From contig FWCC01000155.1 of assembly GCA_900169235.1 (NCBI GenBank), positions 50,927 through 114,926 of the forward strand: DNA of 64,000 nt, given 5' to 3'. The notes beneath the pieces were generated by a model, which worked only from the letters and a program-made list of their open reading frames with translations, had not been told where the DNA came from and made no database searches. The DNA comes from Zarea fungicola. Its lineage: Eukaryota > Ascomycota > Sordariomycetes > Hypocreales > Cordycipitaceae. Both the position numbers and the translations under genes were made by a program. This document shows, in pieces, positions 47,190-58,478 of this stretch (the stretch's first letter is position 1; every line of letters starts with the position of its first letter).

Positions 47190-47930
47190 GATCAAGCGGT
47201 CGGCCTGGCACAAAAAACTACGCAAAGAGCTCGACTATGAAACAAACAATCGCTATATACTCCTCAACGAAACAACCCGCAAAATCTCATTGCACTTGCC
47301 CCATGCGCGGAACTTGATCAAATCTATCAAGCCGCTCGCTCTTGAACTTCGACAAGCTGTCTATGCACCCCAGGATTTCTTCGTCAGCGCTATTAAGAGT
47401 TTGTCAGGCTTCGGGACCCAGAACTCCTGAAGCTAGCGTATTGGCTCAGCAAGGAGCAGACTGCAAGACTGATTACTCCACTGAAACAACGACCATACTA
47501 TTCACTTCATAGCCAGTGGTCTAGTTTGAAAATGGCCTGTGTGATTGTTAATGAATCACATGGGTACAGTGCGGAGGGTCACTCATGAGCCCGGCAATCC
47601 AGTCACTTGACTATCATAATATTCTTTGCCGGACTAGAACGCCAATGTTCAACATATTTTATGGGAAGCTGTGCTTATTCCTGGGTGGCAGACCCTTTTC
47701 TTTAATGGCACATTTCCTTCAGCTATTTACTGGAGGCCAGACCATGAACGGCGAACCATCAACACAGTCTTTCAATGCTCAAGAAATTCCTCGCCGGTGT
47801 CATTATTGCTCGACCACCCGAAACATCAAGACTGCCGGCATCCATTACGCAATTAGTCTCTATCCCATCAAAACAACAATGGCGGAGGATACTGCGAATT
47901 GCGCCTTTGCTAATCAAAAAGCCTATATGA
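47190..47930. other. Coding-like fragments, unresolved
   Basis: A charged, helical fragment (FEIKRSAWHKKLRKELDYE...) runs from about 47190 to 47430. It is followed by a stretch (47425-47485) that is paralogous to 49668-49730. Stops interrupt both. Confidence 0.35.
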
Positions 47931-47933
47931 GAT

Positions 47934-48369
47934 GAAGGCGCACATGGCGCGGGACGGTGCTCCTGGGACTTATAGCCGGTTTCAAATCGATCAGAGACCA
48001 GTCAACAAAAACATAAAAAAAAAGAACGGCATGATCACTATCCTCGCTGCGCACCCCATGGCGCAGAGTCCTACGGCGGTCTCAGTTGTCGGGGTAGGCG
48101 GCGACGGACTTTCGATCCGCGGCCCTGACAGCACAATTCTGAATGTCGCAATGGGCCAACCGGTTGGGCATATGTTCCTATTAGAGCAAGGTTACAATGC
48201 CATAATCACACGACCTGCGCCGGGTTACCATGGAAAGCTCCGTGTCTTGAGGCGGAGCTGCAACGCATGGCCCCCGAGCGAATTCGACAACACGTCAAAC
48301 TTGCACACCGGGCTCTTCTCAGGTGCTGCAGATGCACTGCCGGCATGTTTCGTCAGAGCGCCTACCTGA
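47934..48369 (+). CDS. Hypothetical protein, 145 residues
   Basis: An open frame (ATG 47941 or upstream) with MARDGAPGTYSRFQ, a beta-rich glycine-containing middle (VVGVGGDGLSIRGPDS) and no recognised domain. Composition is coding-like and there are no internal stops. It lies amid broken genes, so it may itself be a fragment. Confidence 0.35.
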
Positions 48370-48419
48370 ATACATATTGCACATGTATTGACTTATACAT
48401 CTGCCAATCGCTCGGAAAA

Positions 48420-48882
48420 TGAACAACCCCGAGCCAACGGCAGACTCCGAAGTCAAGTCGACGAAACAGGTGCCGCTTACACTTAGTCAAGAGCTCATGG
48501 TTTTGACATGGGGACCACATCTACAGCGTCAAGCAGCAACTTGAGCGCAGAGATCCGGTAGAGAAACCCAGGAATTACTACGACATTAACTATCATATAC
48601 CAAAGCCTGAGGATGACCTCAACACTGTATGGAAGTTGAGGGCCTATTACAAGGATCCGGCTATCCAGACTACCGGCATCGCAAGATTGGGAATAAAGTT
48701 TGGCAACACTATCTACCAAGAGTACTACGAAAGTATGTCTGGGAAAATTGAAGCAAACCCACGTGAGCGCTTGTTGGCTTCAAGCCTTGCAGCAGGGAGC
48801 TGAGCTGCTTCTCAAAGAACGCGAGCTGTTGCTAAAAGAGCAGTTCCAGTTGAAGACTAAATTCAAGAGCTTCCATGCATGA
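48420..48882 (+). CDS. Hypothetical protein with C-terminal coiled coil
   Basis: ATG 48420 (MNNPEPTADSEV) begins a short exon. An intron-like break from about 48471 leads to a domain near 48570-48720 (YYDINYHIPKPEDDLNTVWKL and RLGIKFGNTIYQEYY). A second intron (about 48731-48780) is followed by a leucine/glutamate coiled coil (LLLKERELLLKEQ) ending at 48882. Three exons of small size and coding-like composition suggest a real or recently lost gene. The family is unknown. Confidence 0.4.
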
Positions 48883-50565
48883 CGTTCGGGGAAAAGATAC
48901 CCATGGGATAACATAACAAGATTGACATTTTGGGTAGAAAACACCCACTGGGTAAAAGCACTACTGTTTGGACAAGCACATTGGAATAGATGTTGGATGT
49001 GCCATCTTCTGCATTACGCGGTTAAATTTTGTCGCAGTGGGAGGACCAAGGTTAATCGTCACCTGCCGGATTTATTGCTAATGGCAGTTCATTTTCTCTC
49101 ATATCCAGTGACTTTTTTTCCTATGCCAGATTGCTTGGAAAAAGAATGCACTTTGGTGGCTATTGGTGTAGAGACCTTAGTCGTGGGTCTGGGACACCCC
49201 CAGCACCGCCGGTGGTGTTCGTTGGCAACAACAGAATGCTCCAGTCAAGGCCGGTGGTGTTTGTTGGAAACAACAGAATGCTGCAGTCCAGGCCACCACA
49301 GATCCCAGAAAAGGTCGCCCTGCACAGACAAAAAAATGAAGTCATACGAGAAGGACGTCCATTGAGTGTGTTTCCATACCAACACCGATCGGTCCCGGTG
49401 ATGACGGGTCCTGCTCCGGAATATTATGCCAACTACGTCTCAGTTGGAGGATTATCAGGTGATGGAATAATCACGGGATTCAAAAATAACTTGCTGCGTC
49501 TTTGCCGGGTGTTCCCTTTGGGGTATTTTTTTTTTTTTGGTTTTTGTTCTTGAAATAGGTGCGAGTTCCCGGTGTTCCCCCGGCGAACCCTCCTAAAGTC
49601 CAGCGGCGTGGCACGCCTTTCTCAATAAAATAGCAGCGAATTCGCATGGTCTTCGTGCTTTCTTGCCCGCAGCTAGCATATGGACTCAGCAAGGATCAGA
49701 CACAAGACTCAATATTCCCTTGAATCGAGATGAAGAAGGTCTCTGTGGTCTGCTCCAGCTTCCCCAAAAAAGGAATTGGACAAACAGGCGTCTGCATTAT
49801 GGGGAGTGGACGAGTGAGTGGGCGAGCAAAACGAATGCTCGTGACATCAATTGGTCCAGCGCCGTTACCAGATTCTGTGAGGAACTCTGAGCCAGCCACA
49901 ACAGTAACGATCGTACCGCTGTCGGCGCATCGTCTGCAGCCCTGGTGAAGGGAGCGACCAGGGGTTTCGAAACAGTTGAGCATACACCCAGCCCTTTGCT
50001 GGCGTTTATTAATATGCTCGAACTCGGCTTGGTCATGTACTTCCGCACTCGAGACTCACATATCCTAGACATGTTGGATGAAGAATGCTTGAAGATGAGC
50101 AGGTCGCGAGGCTAGTTTCTGAACTCGAAAGACTACGGTGCGCACGTGGAGTCATACGACAGCCGAGAAACGAAGGAAATCAGGTGCATCAACGGCAATG
50201 ACAACCCGATAGGCACACTGACAAAATTATTGCCAAATGAAACATTGAAGAACTTAATCAATGACAACGAGATCAAAGGCCGAATGGAACGGTGGGTGGA
50301 AAGGAATACAGCTACTAGGATTGAGCACGGTCGCGATGCGGCAGAATAACGGAACGGAAAGCAAAATTGAATGGGAAGGAAGACGAAAATCTGGTGTGTG
50401 TGCCATCATGGGAAATCTGTTTTTATGCTTTTTTTGAGCGGATTGGGCCAGGAAAGGAAGAATTGCCTGTCTTGCTGCGTCTGCGAGCGGCGTGGCGGGT
50501 GCTGCCCTGTGATTAGCTAATTCCGGGCAGAGGCAACCAATTCAAGGCAGTCTCTCCAAGAGGAA
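48883..50565. pseudogene. Run of decayed paralogous fragments
   Basis: 49668-49730 resembles 47425-47485 (LAY-LSK-QT peptide context). 49890-50115 (SAALVKGATRGFETVEH..., LAFINMLELGLVMYFRTRDS...) and 50146-50346 look coding but sit in different frames with stops between them. A near-exact 34-35 bp repeat around GGTGTTCGTTGGCAACAACAG (49212, 49254) lies within. No complete gene is seen. Confidence 0.35.
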
Positions 50566-51480
50566 GTGATGGTCGCCGACGATGACTTGGAACATGATGA
50601 TCGACAACGAAGAACTCGGCCATTTGGACCTATGCCCCATTTGCCGCAGGGCTGTGGAGAGGGACGGATCGAATCCCACGATGCGGCCAAGTGTACCGAG
50701 TTGACGCTCTTTATCCGTTTGTGGTGCAGGGTTTCCCGATTTTCCCGATTTTTTTAATCTTCTTAATTTTCTTACATGCGTTCGAGCTACAACTTTGGCA
50801 TCAACAAGGTCTCCCTGGGCGGAGTGCGGAACGGACAGGCCTCAGGAATACTGCAGTACAAGTTTGGCTTGGAACTGACTGGTGAGGATGCTTGCGTCGA
50901 TTGCAAAAAGGGCAATGGTTCTGTCATGTCATGAAAGTAGCTTTGTCTTTTGTTCGCTCCACCATCAACCACGGTGGCGGCTTCAAGCTGGAATCTTTGC
51001 AGGCTCAAGGCTACATCGGCGAAACTCAGAGCAGTCACGACTATGAAGAAGAAGAAAGAACACCTCAAAGAGCTGGTTGAAATTTACGTACGTCTGAGGG
51101 AACTACGAGAGTTGCGCGACCGCCTCATCGCCATGGATAACGCCCCTCTATGTCGTGCTCAGCTCTCCAAGGCTCGGCAGAGGGAGTTGAGCGAGTACTA
51201 CGAAGCAACTACTTACGGCGTTTTCAGTCGGTCTCTTGGCGTTGAATGGGTTTCTGAACTGGAATTTGTGAAACGGGATTTTATTATGACACACACAAAC
51301 TATCTTAACGATCAGAACAGAGGAACAGCGAGGGCGCTGTCTGTTGAGATGGCGGCACACTGTCACATAGTGGTGGTTAGTGTGAAGTCAAGCTTCAGCT
51401 TCAGCTTGTCTATTGATTTTCCTAATCTTCTTAACTTTCTTAACTTTCTTAATTTTCTTTCCCAATTTTCTGGCATGATT
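50566..51480 (+). pseudogene. Hypothetical gene remnants with T-rich repeat introns
   Basis: The first exon (50566-50728) is followed by an intron-like tract (TTTCCCGATTTTCCCG..., about 50729-50770). Next come GGVRNGQASGILQYKFGLEL with DACVDCKKGNG, a frame break, then a charged helical stretch (50950-51375, IYVRLRELRELRDRLIAMDN) and another T-rich tract (51415-51475). The cysteine pair again recalls DUF3716-like proteins. Several joins do not close in frame. Confidence 0.35.
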
Positions 51481-51781
51481 TCCACAAGTACTTACTGTCG
51501 ATGCCATGAGACAGATGCCCTGCCACGAGACAGATGCCCTGCAACGCGGGCACGCACACCCTGTTGAGCTGCAGCGCCAGAGCCAATGTAGATGCGTTTC
51601 GGCATATTCCCTTTCCAGTACAACCCCTGGCTGCGGCGCGTGTCTCCAACGGGCAAATGTACAGTCGACGAGGCACTCCGGAACCACCATGCGAGTCCTG
51701 CATGTTTACCATTGACATGTCGCCTGGGCCAAAGCTGGTGGCCGTGCTTATCAGCGAGTTGACTTGGCTTGCATGGTTGTC

Positions 51782-52063
51782 TCATGGACGCCCGCACCTT
51801 TTGTAGATTAAATAGCCCGGTGGTGCAGACGGTAGTGGCGGAGGAGCGGGTGGTCTCTGCTGCAAATTGCCCATCATGTCTCTGGCAGCTTGCAAGATGT
51901 CAAAGAACCGCCGCGCCAAGGTGGCAACGGCATCTGCGGTCAAAAGCCCGCGAAGTTCTGTCGCCGCCTTCGAAGCGGCCGGCGACGGCGCTGCTGCTGC
52001 TGGTTCTGCTGCTGCTGGTGCGGCGGCAGGGGCGGCGGTGACGAAGTCCAAGATGGTCCCCAA
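51782..52063 (-). CDS. Possible short Ala/Pro-rich protein
   Basis: A minus-strand frame of 93 residues: an alanine/proline-rich linker, then a helix (LLTADAVATLARRFFDIL), then a proline-rich end. The regular composition could reflect a real gene or a GCT/GGC-repeat artefact on the opposite strand. Confidence 0.25.
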   Translation of the reverse strand: MGTILDFVTAAPAAAPAAAEPAAAAPSPAASKAATELRGLLTADAVATLARRFFDILQAARDMMGNLQQRPPAPPPLPSAPPGYLIYKRCGRP

Positions 52064-52750
52064 AACTAGAGATGAATGGTGAGCTGCATGCCGCCATCAA
52101 TGGGAAGAAACATTACCCTCAAGTTCTGTGCCCCAGCATGGCCGTCGTGCCTTGCAAAATACCTTCTTGCATCCAATACATACATAAAAGGTGCTCCAGA
52201 GGATCATGTCATTTTCTTGATTTCTTGATTCTCTTGATTCCTAATTCCCATGACTCTCATCTGCCTTGCATCCAAGTATTCACTCGAGTCCATAATGCGG
52301 CCCGTCATGATAAGTACATGGCTCGGGTACCAAGTTTCACCTCGCAGACATGAATCAATTAGACCAACCGGCCATACCGGACATAATAATTCCCATGGCG
52401 ATAAAAGTCCACAACATGGAGATTCAATGGACCCAGAGTTTCCACAGATTCCTATGCTTCACAGGCCTTTTGGCGCCTCGAAATACCTTTTCCAGTTTAG
52501 CCTGCTTTCTGGTGCTAAACGCCGAGCAACTGTAGATCTCTTTTGTATTCCATGCGGAGATAGACACGGAAACTACTGTATGGCCGGAGCTGTAATTATT
52601 TTCTAGATGGAAATAAATACCAAGTTGTGTGATGTAGCCCTCTTTTGGAATTCCCCTACACAGCATTATACGGAAGGTGGTCATACATACATCCAGGCTT
52701 ACAATTCGTCTGGGCTCTTTCGTAATTATTCGACTGGAACAACACACAGA
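52064..52750. other. Boundary between broken block and CoA gene block
   Basis: No supported gene. A T-rich motif tract (TTTTCTTGATTTCTTGATTC...) is at about 52210-52245. The rest is the upstream region of the SDR gene. Confidence 0.45.
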
Positions 52751-53770
52751 ATGTCGCGATATATCGAACTTCATAAATGGAGCAATTTGCGCGGCGCGGG
52801 CGATGGACGTCCCACTGCCGAGCAAATTGTCCGCGATTATGGGAAAGACGGCGCCCTTGGCAGGCAAGTCATTGTGGTGACTGGAGTATCAGGCGGCATA
52901 GGGGCAGCAACCGCAATTGCCCTTGCAAAAACAGGGGCGACTATATTTTGCGCAGGCCGTGATGTCGAAAAGATGAAGGCCGCCGTGCTGTCCATTGTCG
53001 CACTACCAACCATTCACTTCCTGCCGCTCGATCTCTCCTCCATGGCGAGTGTACGCGCATTCGCCAAGCAGCTACTTGCCCGCACCGAAACCATCAACTG
53101 CCTCATAAATAATGCTGGCGGCATACGCGTCGAAAGATCTGTGACTGTGGACGGTTTCGAATGGACGCTGGCGGTCAACTTTCTTGGGCACTTTCTTCTA
53201 TTCAACCTCTTAAAGGAGCGTCTACTTGCGAGCGCCACCCCGGAATGTCCGAGCCGAGTGGTCAACGTCTCAAGCATGGGCCATCGACACAGCGGCATTG
53301 TCTGGGACAATTTGCAGCTCGCGGATGGCAGTTATAACCCTACTCTTGCCTATGGCCAAGCCAAAACCGCCGAGGTGTACATGGCAACCGAAATTGAGCG
53401 GCGGTGGGGGGCGCAGCATCTGCATGCATGGAGCTTGCAGCCTGGAGGTGTCATGACATCCAACTTTTTTACGGATAGTGGATGGAGCAAGACGCAGATA
53501 GACAGCATGGAAAAGGGGTGGCCAAGTGAGGTTTTCAAAAGCGCCGAGCAAGGAGCCGCCACAACAGTATGGGCAGCGATCTCAGATGATGTATTAGCCG
53601 ACGGGGCTAGAGGGCGTTATCTTGAGAATGTCGCGGTGGCAAAGTCAATGGAGGAGACGGAGCGGCCGAATATCCAGGGATTTGCGCCGCATGCATATGA
53701 CGAGCCATCGGAGAGGAAGCTGTGGACAATTGCTGAATCCCTGATGAAGGGGCATCTACAAGAAAATTAG
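52751..53770 (+). CDS. Short-chain dehydrogenase/reductase (retinol dehydrogenase/WWOX-like)
   Basis: A single exon of 339 residues from MSRYIELHKW. Cofactor motif TGVSGGIG is at residues 44-51, NNAGG at about 120, the catalytic Ser in VNVSSMG at about 175, and YGQAK (Tyr201, Lys205). The frame extends upstream to 52607, but that part looks non-coding. The enzyme uses NAD(P)(H) to interconvert alcohol and carbonyl. In this block it could oxidise a hydroxyacyl intermediate, which is inference. It is tail-to-tail with the enoyl-CoA hydratase gene. Confidence 0.9.
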   Translation: MSRYIELHKWSNLRGAGDGRPTAEQIVRDYGKDGALGRQVIVVTGVSGGIGAATAIALAKTGATIFCAGRDVEKMKAAVLSIVALPTIHFLPLDLSSMASVRAFAKQLLARTETINCLINNAGGIRVERSVTVDGFEWTLAVNFLGHFLLFNLLKERLLASATPECPSRVVNVSSMGHRHSGIVWDNLQLADGSYNPTLAYGQAKTAEVYMATEIERRWGAQHLHAWSLQPGGVMTSNFFTDSGWSKTQIDSMEKGWPSEVFKSAEQGAATTVWAAISDDVLADGARGRYLENVAVAKSMEETERPNIQGFAPHAYDEPSERKLWTIAESLMKGHLQEN

Positions 53771-53905
53771 AGCGACACCACCAGGTTTCAATTATGGCCA
53801 TTAACAGATAGATTTTATATATTTTTATATATTTTACAGTTTACAGTGTATTAAAGCTTGCGCGTAGATGGTGTTTTTTTTTACCCAGGTATCCCAACAT
53901 GCCAT

Positions 53906-54798
53906 CTACATCTTGGACGGCACCCACTGCGGCTTCTCCTTGTTGACAAACGCCATCAGCCCCAGCTTGATATTATCGCCATTGACCAGCTTTCTCATGT
54001 ACCGCTCGTCCATGAGCTGCGCCGCCCGCTCCACGCTCGCCGTCTCCCAGGTCTCGCGCAGGCCGGCCCGGCTCATGATGATGGCGTCGGGCGACATGTC
54101 GGCAACCTGCGCCGCCAGGGCCACGGCCTCGGGTACCACGCTGTCCTGCGAGGCGGCGACGCGCGCGAAGCCGTGGTGCCGGGCCTCCTCGGCCGTGAGC
54201 GTGCGGGCGGCGAGGACAATCTCCGAGGCGAGCTGCATGCCAAAGATGCGCACGACACGGGGGATGCCGCCCGCGCCGGCCCAGACGCCTCGCTTGACCT
54301 CTGGCAGGCCAAATGTCGCCGTGGGGGACGCGACAACCATGTCACTTTTACCACAGTTAGATGCGATTCCAATACGTACTATTTGTCACGTAATTGAGCT
54401 TACCAGTTCAATGCCAGCTCAAAGCCACCGCCGAGAGCCAGGCCGTTGACCGCCGCAATGATGGGCTTCTTGCCGACGCGTCTGCTGAGGCCGGCAAACC
54501 CCGTTACCGGAAACGCAGCGACATTCGACTGCTCCCCGGACATTTGCTTCTCCATCAGCACCTTGAGATCCTGGCCCGCGCAAAACGCCTTGGTGCCCTT
54601 GCCCGTGACGACGGCCACCCGCAGCGAGGGCTCGGCGTCGAACCACTGAAACAGCCTGTCGCCCTCAAAGTGGCCGTCTTGGTGGATGGCATTCATGGAC
54701 TTTTCGCGGTTGATGGTGACGAGCAGCACAAACGGGGCTGGGTAGCTGAGCTCGTAGATGGTCAGCGCCGGAGGTTCCGTTTCCAGTTTGTCGGCCAT
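53906..54798 (-). CDS. Enoyl-CoA hydratase/isomerase family protein
   Basis: Two exons, 54798-54404 and 54344-53906, with a 59-nt intron (GTAAGC...AAAAG). The crotonase-fold signatures are TKAFCAGQDLK (oxyanion hole), NGLALGGGFELALNCDMVVAS and ATFGLPEVKRGVWAG. Both catalytic glutamates of hydratases (FELAL, LPEV) are present, so hydration is plausible. No targeting signal is obvious at the N-terminus; peroxisomal C-terminal SKL is absent (ends PSKM). The ATG at 54798 is preferred over one 32 codons upstream. It is divergent from the thiolase gene, sharing a 381-bp promoter. Confidence 0.9.
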
Positions 54799-55179
54799 GT
54801 TGTTTGTTTGTGATGGAGAATTGTATGCTGTAAAGGATGAAATTTCAGTAGATTTAATTAAATGACAAAGTATAGGCTGTGAGCTTGTTGTCAAAGGATG
54901 TGGATGTGATGCTGGAGTTGAATCTCTGGGGAAACTTTAGCGTGTCCCACATGAGATGAGCTGGACCTCGGGATGTTTGCCTCTCCGCAGATTATAGCCG
55001 ACTAGGCAATATCGCCGTGACACCTACCCGACTCTTTGCATTTACGACGACTAAACTTGGAAATGCAGGGAATTCTTCAATCGTCTTGAAATTTACGAGG
55101 CGACTTGCAGTGTCGACAGCCAAACTGTGCCATCAACTTGCCATCAAACACCACTGCTCAGCGGAATTCAGTCATCATC

Positions 55180-57176
55180 ATGCCGCACAGCCGAGCTATC
55201 CCCATCATCGTTGGCGTGGGAGACGTCAGGAATAAATCCAGCAAGCCCGAGGATGCGATGGAGCCATCAAAAATGATGGTCCAGGCCATCCGCAACGCCA
55301 TCGCAGACACTGGACTCGGCGCCGCGGCGCAGAAGCAGCTGCTCGGCGACACAGACGGGCTGCGCATTGTTCCTCCCTGGACCTGGACGTATAATGATCT
55401 ACCGGCCACCGTGGCGGCTGACTTGGGCATTTCACCGGCGACCAGAGTGATGCCAACCCACGGGGGCGACCAGCCGGCGCTACAGTGTGACGAGGCCGCG
55501 CGTGCCATTGCAAGCAGGCGGAGCAAGGTGGCCATCCTAACGGGCGGCGAGGCCCTGGCTTCTTGTAGGTCTCACAAACAGCATCATCAATGCCACCATT
55601 GCTCACATACTAATCGAATGCAGTGGCCGGGTGTCAAAAGGCAGGCCTGATGCCTCCGCCTGGCTGGGTCGAGCCTGATCCCGACGGCAAGTCCCTGACC
55701 ATGGACATGTCCATTTTAAAAGATGGTGAGACTTAATTACATGGTGGCGAATTTATTCTGACGACTGTAGGCGCCGGGTCGCGACATTCCATGGGCCTGC
55801 CCATCCACGTCTATCCACTGTATGAAAATGGCCGGCGTGCGCATCTACGCCAGTCTGCCCAGGAAAATAACCACGAGTCGGCAACCATGTATTCCGCATT
55901 TGACGCCATTTCCTCGGAGAACCAGTATTCGTGGAATTACGGTGAGCCGAAAAAGTCGGCCGAGGTTATCGGCACTGTATCGAAGCGAAACCGCCTCATC
56001 TGTGATCCTTGTAAGTGGGCCGTCTTGAGAGCATAATGAGAGCAAGATGAGAGCTAACAACGCAGACCCTTTGTTGATGAATGCATTCAACGGCGTCAAT
56101 CTATCCGCCGCATGTATTCTCACGTCAACGGAGCATGCCGGGAAGCTAGGAATTCCCAAGGACAAGTGGGTATATGTTCTCGGTGGCGCCGGGACACATG
56201 AAAAAGACGACTGTAAGTGACCAAACGAATAAGCATGTTTCTTGAATTGAAAAACGGTGCTGACCAGTAAGTTTGGTTGCGACCGGGATTTGCCAGCAGC
56301 CCGGCCATTACAAACTCGCTAGATTCTGCGCTGCGTGTGTCTGGCCTGAGCAAGGATCAAATTGACGTTTTTGACTTTTACTCGTACGCGCCCTGCCATG
56401 CACTCAAAATAAAGCTAATCATGTCGCAGATGTTTCCCCATTGTTCCAAAGCTGGCCTGCGATCATTTTGGTATCTCTACGACTACACCTGAGAAGCCGA
56501 TTTCACTGCTCGGTGGACTAACATCATTTGGCGGTGCCGGTAACAATTATTCCATGCATGTAAGTACAAGAAGATGCAGTAAAGAAGATGCGGACAAGAA
56601 GAAACAGCCAAGAAGAAACGGAAGAGGACAAGGAGGACAAGTACAAGTGCACGCTAACATTCACAGGCCCTCACTGCCATGACGCGCGAGCTGCGCAACC
56701 GCAAATACACAAACGGCCTCATCCTGGCCAACGGCGGCATGCTCACTCACCAATACGTCGTATGCCTGTCTGCGCAGCCTCGAACAGACGGAAACACCTA
56801 CCCGGAAAAGAACCCGTTGCCGCCTGTCGTGCAAGACGCCGCGCCCCCATTCGCGGAGGACGCCAATGGCCCAGCCACCATTGAGGTAATCTGCCCGCCA
56901 TGCCGTACTACCTCGGTAATCTAACCGTCCGGCTCCCACTAACCACACCTCTCCCAGACTTATACGATTGAATATGAACGCTCGGGAACGCCAAATGTCG
57001 GCCTAATTGTCGGTAGACTCAACGCAACAGGCGAGCGCTTCCTGGCGAACCACGGGGACCAGGCGACGCTGGAGAGACTGGCTGGACGGTCGGCGGAGCA
57101 CATTGGCCAGGCGGGCCTTGTGCGCAAAGGCGAGGACAGGAATCTCTTCTTCTTTGAACCCAAGACGAAGCTGTAA
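55180..57176 (+). CDS. Thiolase-like protein of the TLP1/SCP-x type with C-terminal OB-like domain
   Basis: Seven or eight exons, for example 55180-55565, about 55623-55725, about 55771-56010 and about 56067-56210. Exons near 56280-56388, 56438-56560, 56668-56885 and about 56959-57176 follow. Key segments are IIVGVGDVRNKS, GGEALA, GLPIHVYPLYEN, LDSALRVSGLSKDQIDVFDFYSCFPIVPKLA, GGLTSFGGAGNNYSMH and NGGMLTHQYV. The end (TYTIEYERSGTPNVGLIVGRL...) matches the additional C-terminal domain of type 1 thiolase-like proteins. The family acts on acyl-CoA thioesters, some members thiolytically. The standard thiolase HDAF/CxG pattern is not seen, so activity is uncertain. It is followed by the dienelactone hydrolase gene in the same direction. 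Confidence 0.85.
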
Positions 57177-57464
57177 ACCACGTAGAAAAAGAAACGTCAT
57201 TAAATAAGTGACATGACGATGTACATGCTCAATAGATGTGATTTGTATTTAATTCATTCGCCATTTGCACGTGACTGTAGAATGCGACCGTGGATAAATT
57301 ATGCGAGCTGCCTCTTTCATGTCTTGTCCGCAAACTCCGGCTAGTGAATTAGTCTCTCGTCACCAAATCACCTCAGCTCCGCAGACGTACCTTTATCAAT
57401 TTGAAAGTCGCTCAATCAACGTGCATACTCAAATTTGTAAAGAAAAAAAGATTCTATTACAGCA

Positions 57465-58384
57465 ATGTCCTGCCCTGCCTGCTTCCGCGGCAACGTCCAC
57501 GACGGCCAGCCCAAGGGAGAGGTTGGCCATGTCCATGGTCTGCCAACCTATATTTCGCGCCCGTCCAACGACAACCCGTCGCGCGGCATCATTGTGATCA
57601 TTCCGGATGCCTTTGGATGGGAGTTTGGCAATAACCGTCTGCTTGCCGATACCTATGCCGAAAAGGGCAACTTTACTGTGTATCTCCCCGACTTTATGAA
57701 CGGTAAGTTCCTTGATTTAAATGGCCACGATGTAATTCTAACCTGATAGGCCATGCTGCGCCATTGAGAATGTTTGATCATGCACGTGGAATGGCTACTG
57801 CGACCAACATTTTCACCAAGATGTAAGTCTCCTCCTGCTCCTCCAATTGCATACATCAATACTTACATCTCAGCTACCACATCTTTTGGGCCGTGCTCGA
57901 CGTCATCCCCTTCATGTACCACAACCGCCCCGGCAAGGCCTTTCCCATCGTCAAGGGCTTCTTCGAGCAGCTGCGCAAGGACGAAGGCGCCACGCAGTCC
58001 ATTGGCGCCGCCGGCTTCTGCTGGGGCGGCAAGCAGGTCCTCCTCCTGAGCCACGGCCACGCCGTAGACGGCAAGCCTCTCCTGGACGCCGGCTTCACCG
58101 CCCACCCGAGCATGCTGAGCATCCCGGGCGACCTGGAGAAGAGCCAGCGGCCCATCTCGTACGCGCTCGCGGCCAAGGATGACCAGATCCCCCCGCCGCT
58201 GCAGGCCAAGGTCAAGGCCATTGTGGAGGCGCTTCCGGGTCCGGCGACGGGCGAGGCGTTTGTGTTTGCCAAGACGGGGCATGGGTTTGCGGTGCGCGCG
58301 GACTTGAATGAGGATGATGTGGCGGCGCAGGCGGCCAAGGCGGAGGACCAGTGCATTGCGTGGTTCAACAAGCATTTTACTTAA
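57465..58384 (+). CDS. Dienelactone hydrolase family protein
   Basis: Three exons (57465-57701, about 57750-57823, 57873-58384), with introns showing GTAAGT donors. The nucleophile elbow GFCWGG has the catalytic Cys at about residue 153. The Asp is in AAKDDQI and the His in TGHGFAVR, completing the Cys-Asp-His triad of the family. These enzymes open lactones or cleave small esters in the cytosol; classic members convert dienelactone to maleylacetate in aromatic breakdown. Length is normal. It could process a lactone before CoA activation in the same block. Confidence 0.92.
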
Positions 58385-58478
58385 AACTGTTGATGCCGAA
58401 GTTACGTGTAATGAGCGAGTTTATGTTCTGGTTTATTGCTGCGATTTTTCTAGTCTATGAATAAATTGACATGCCTAT

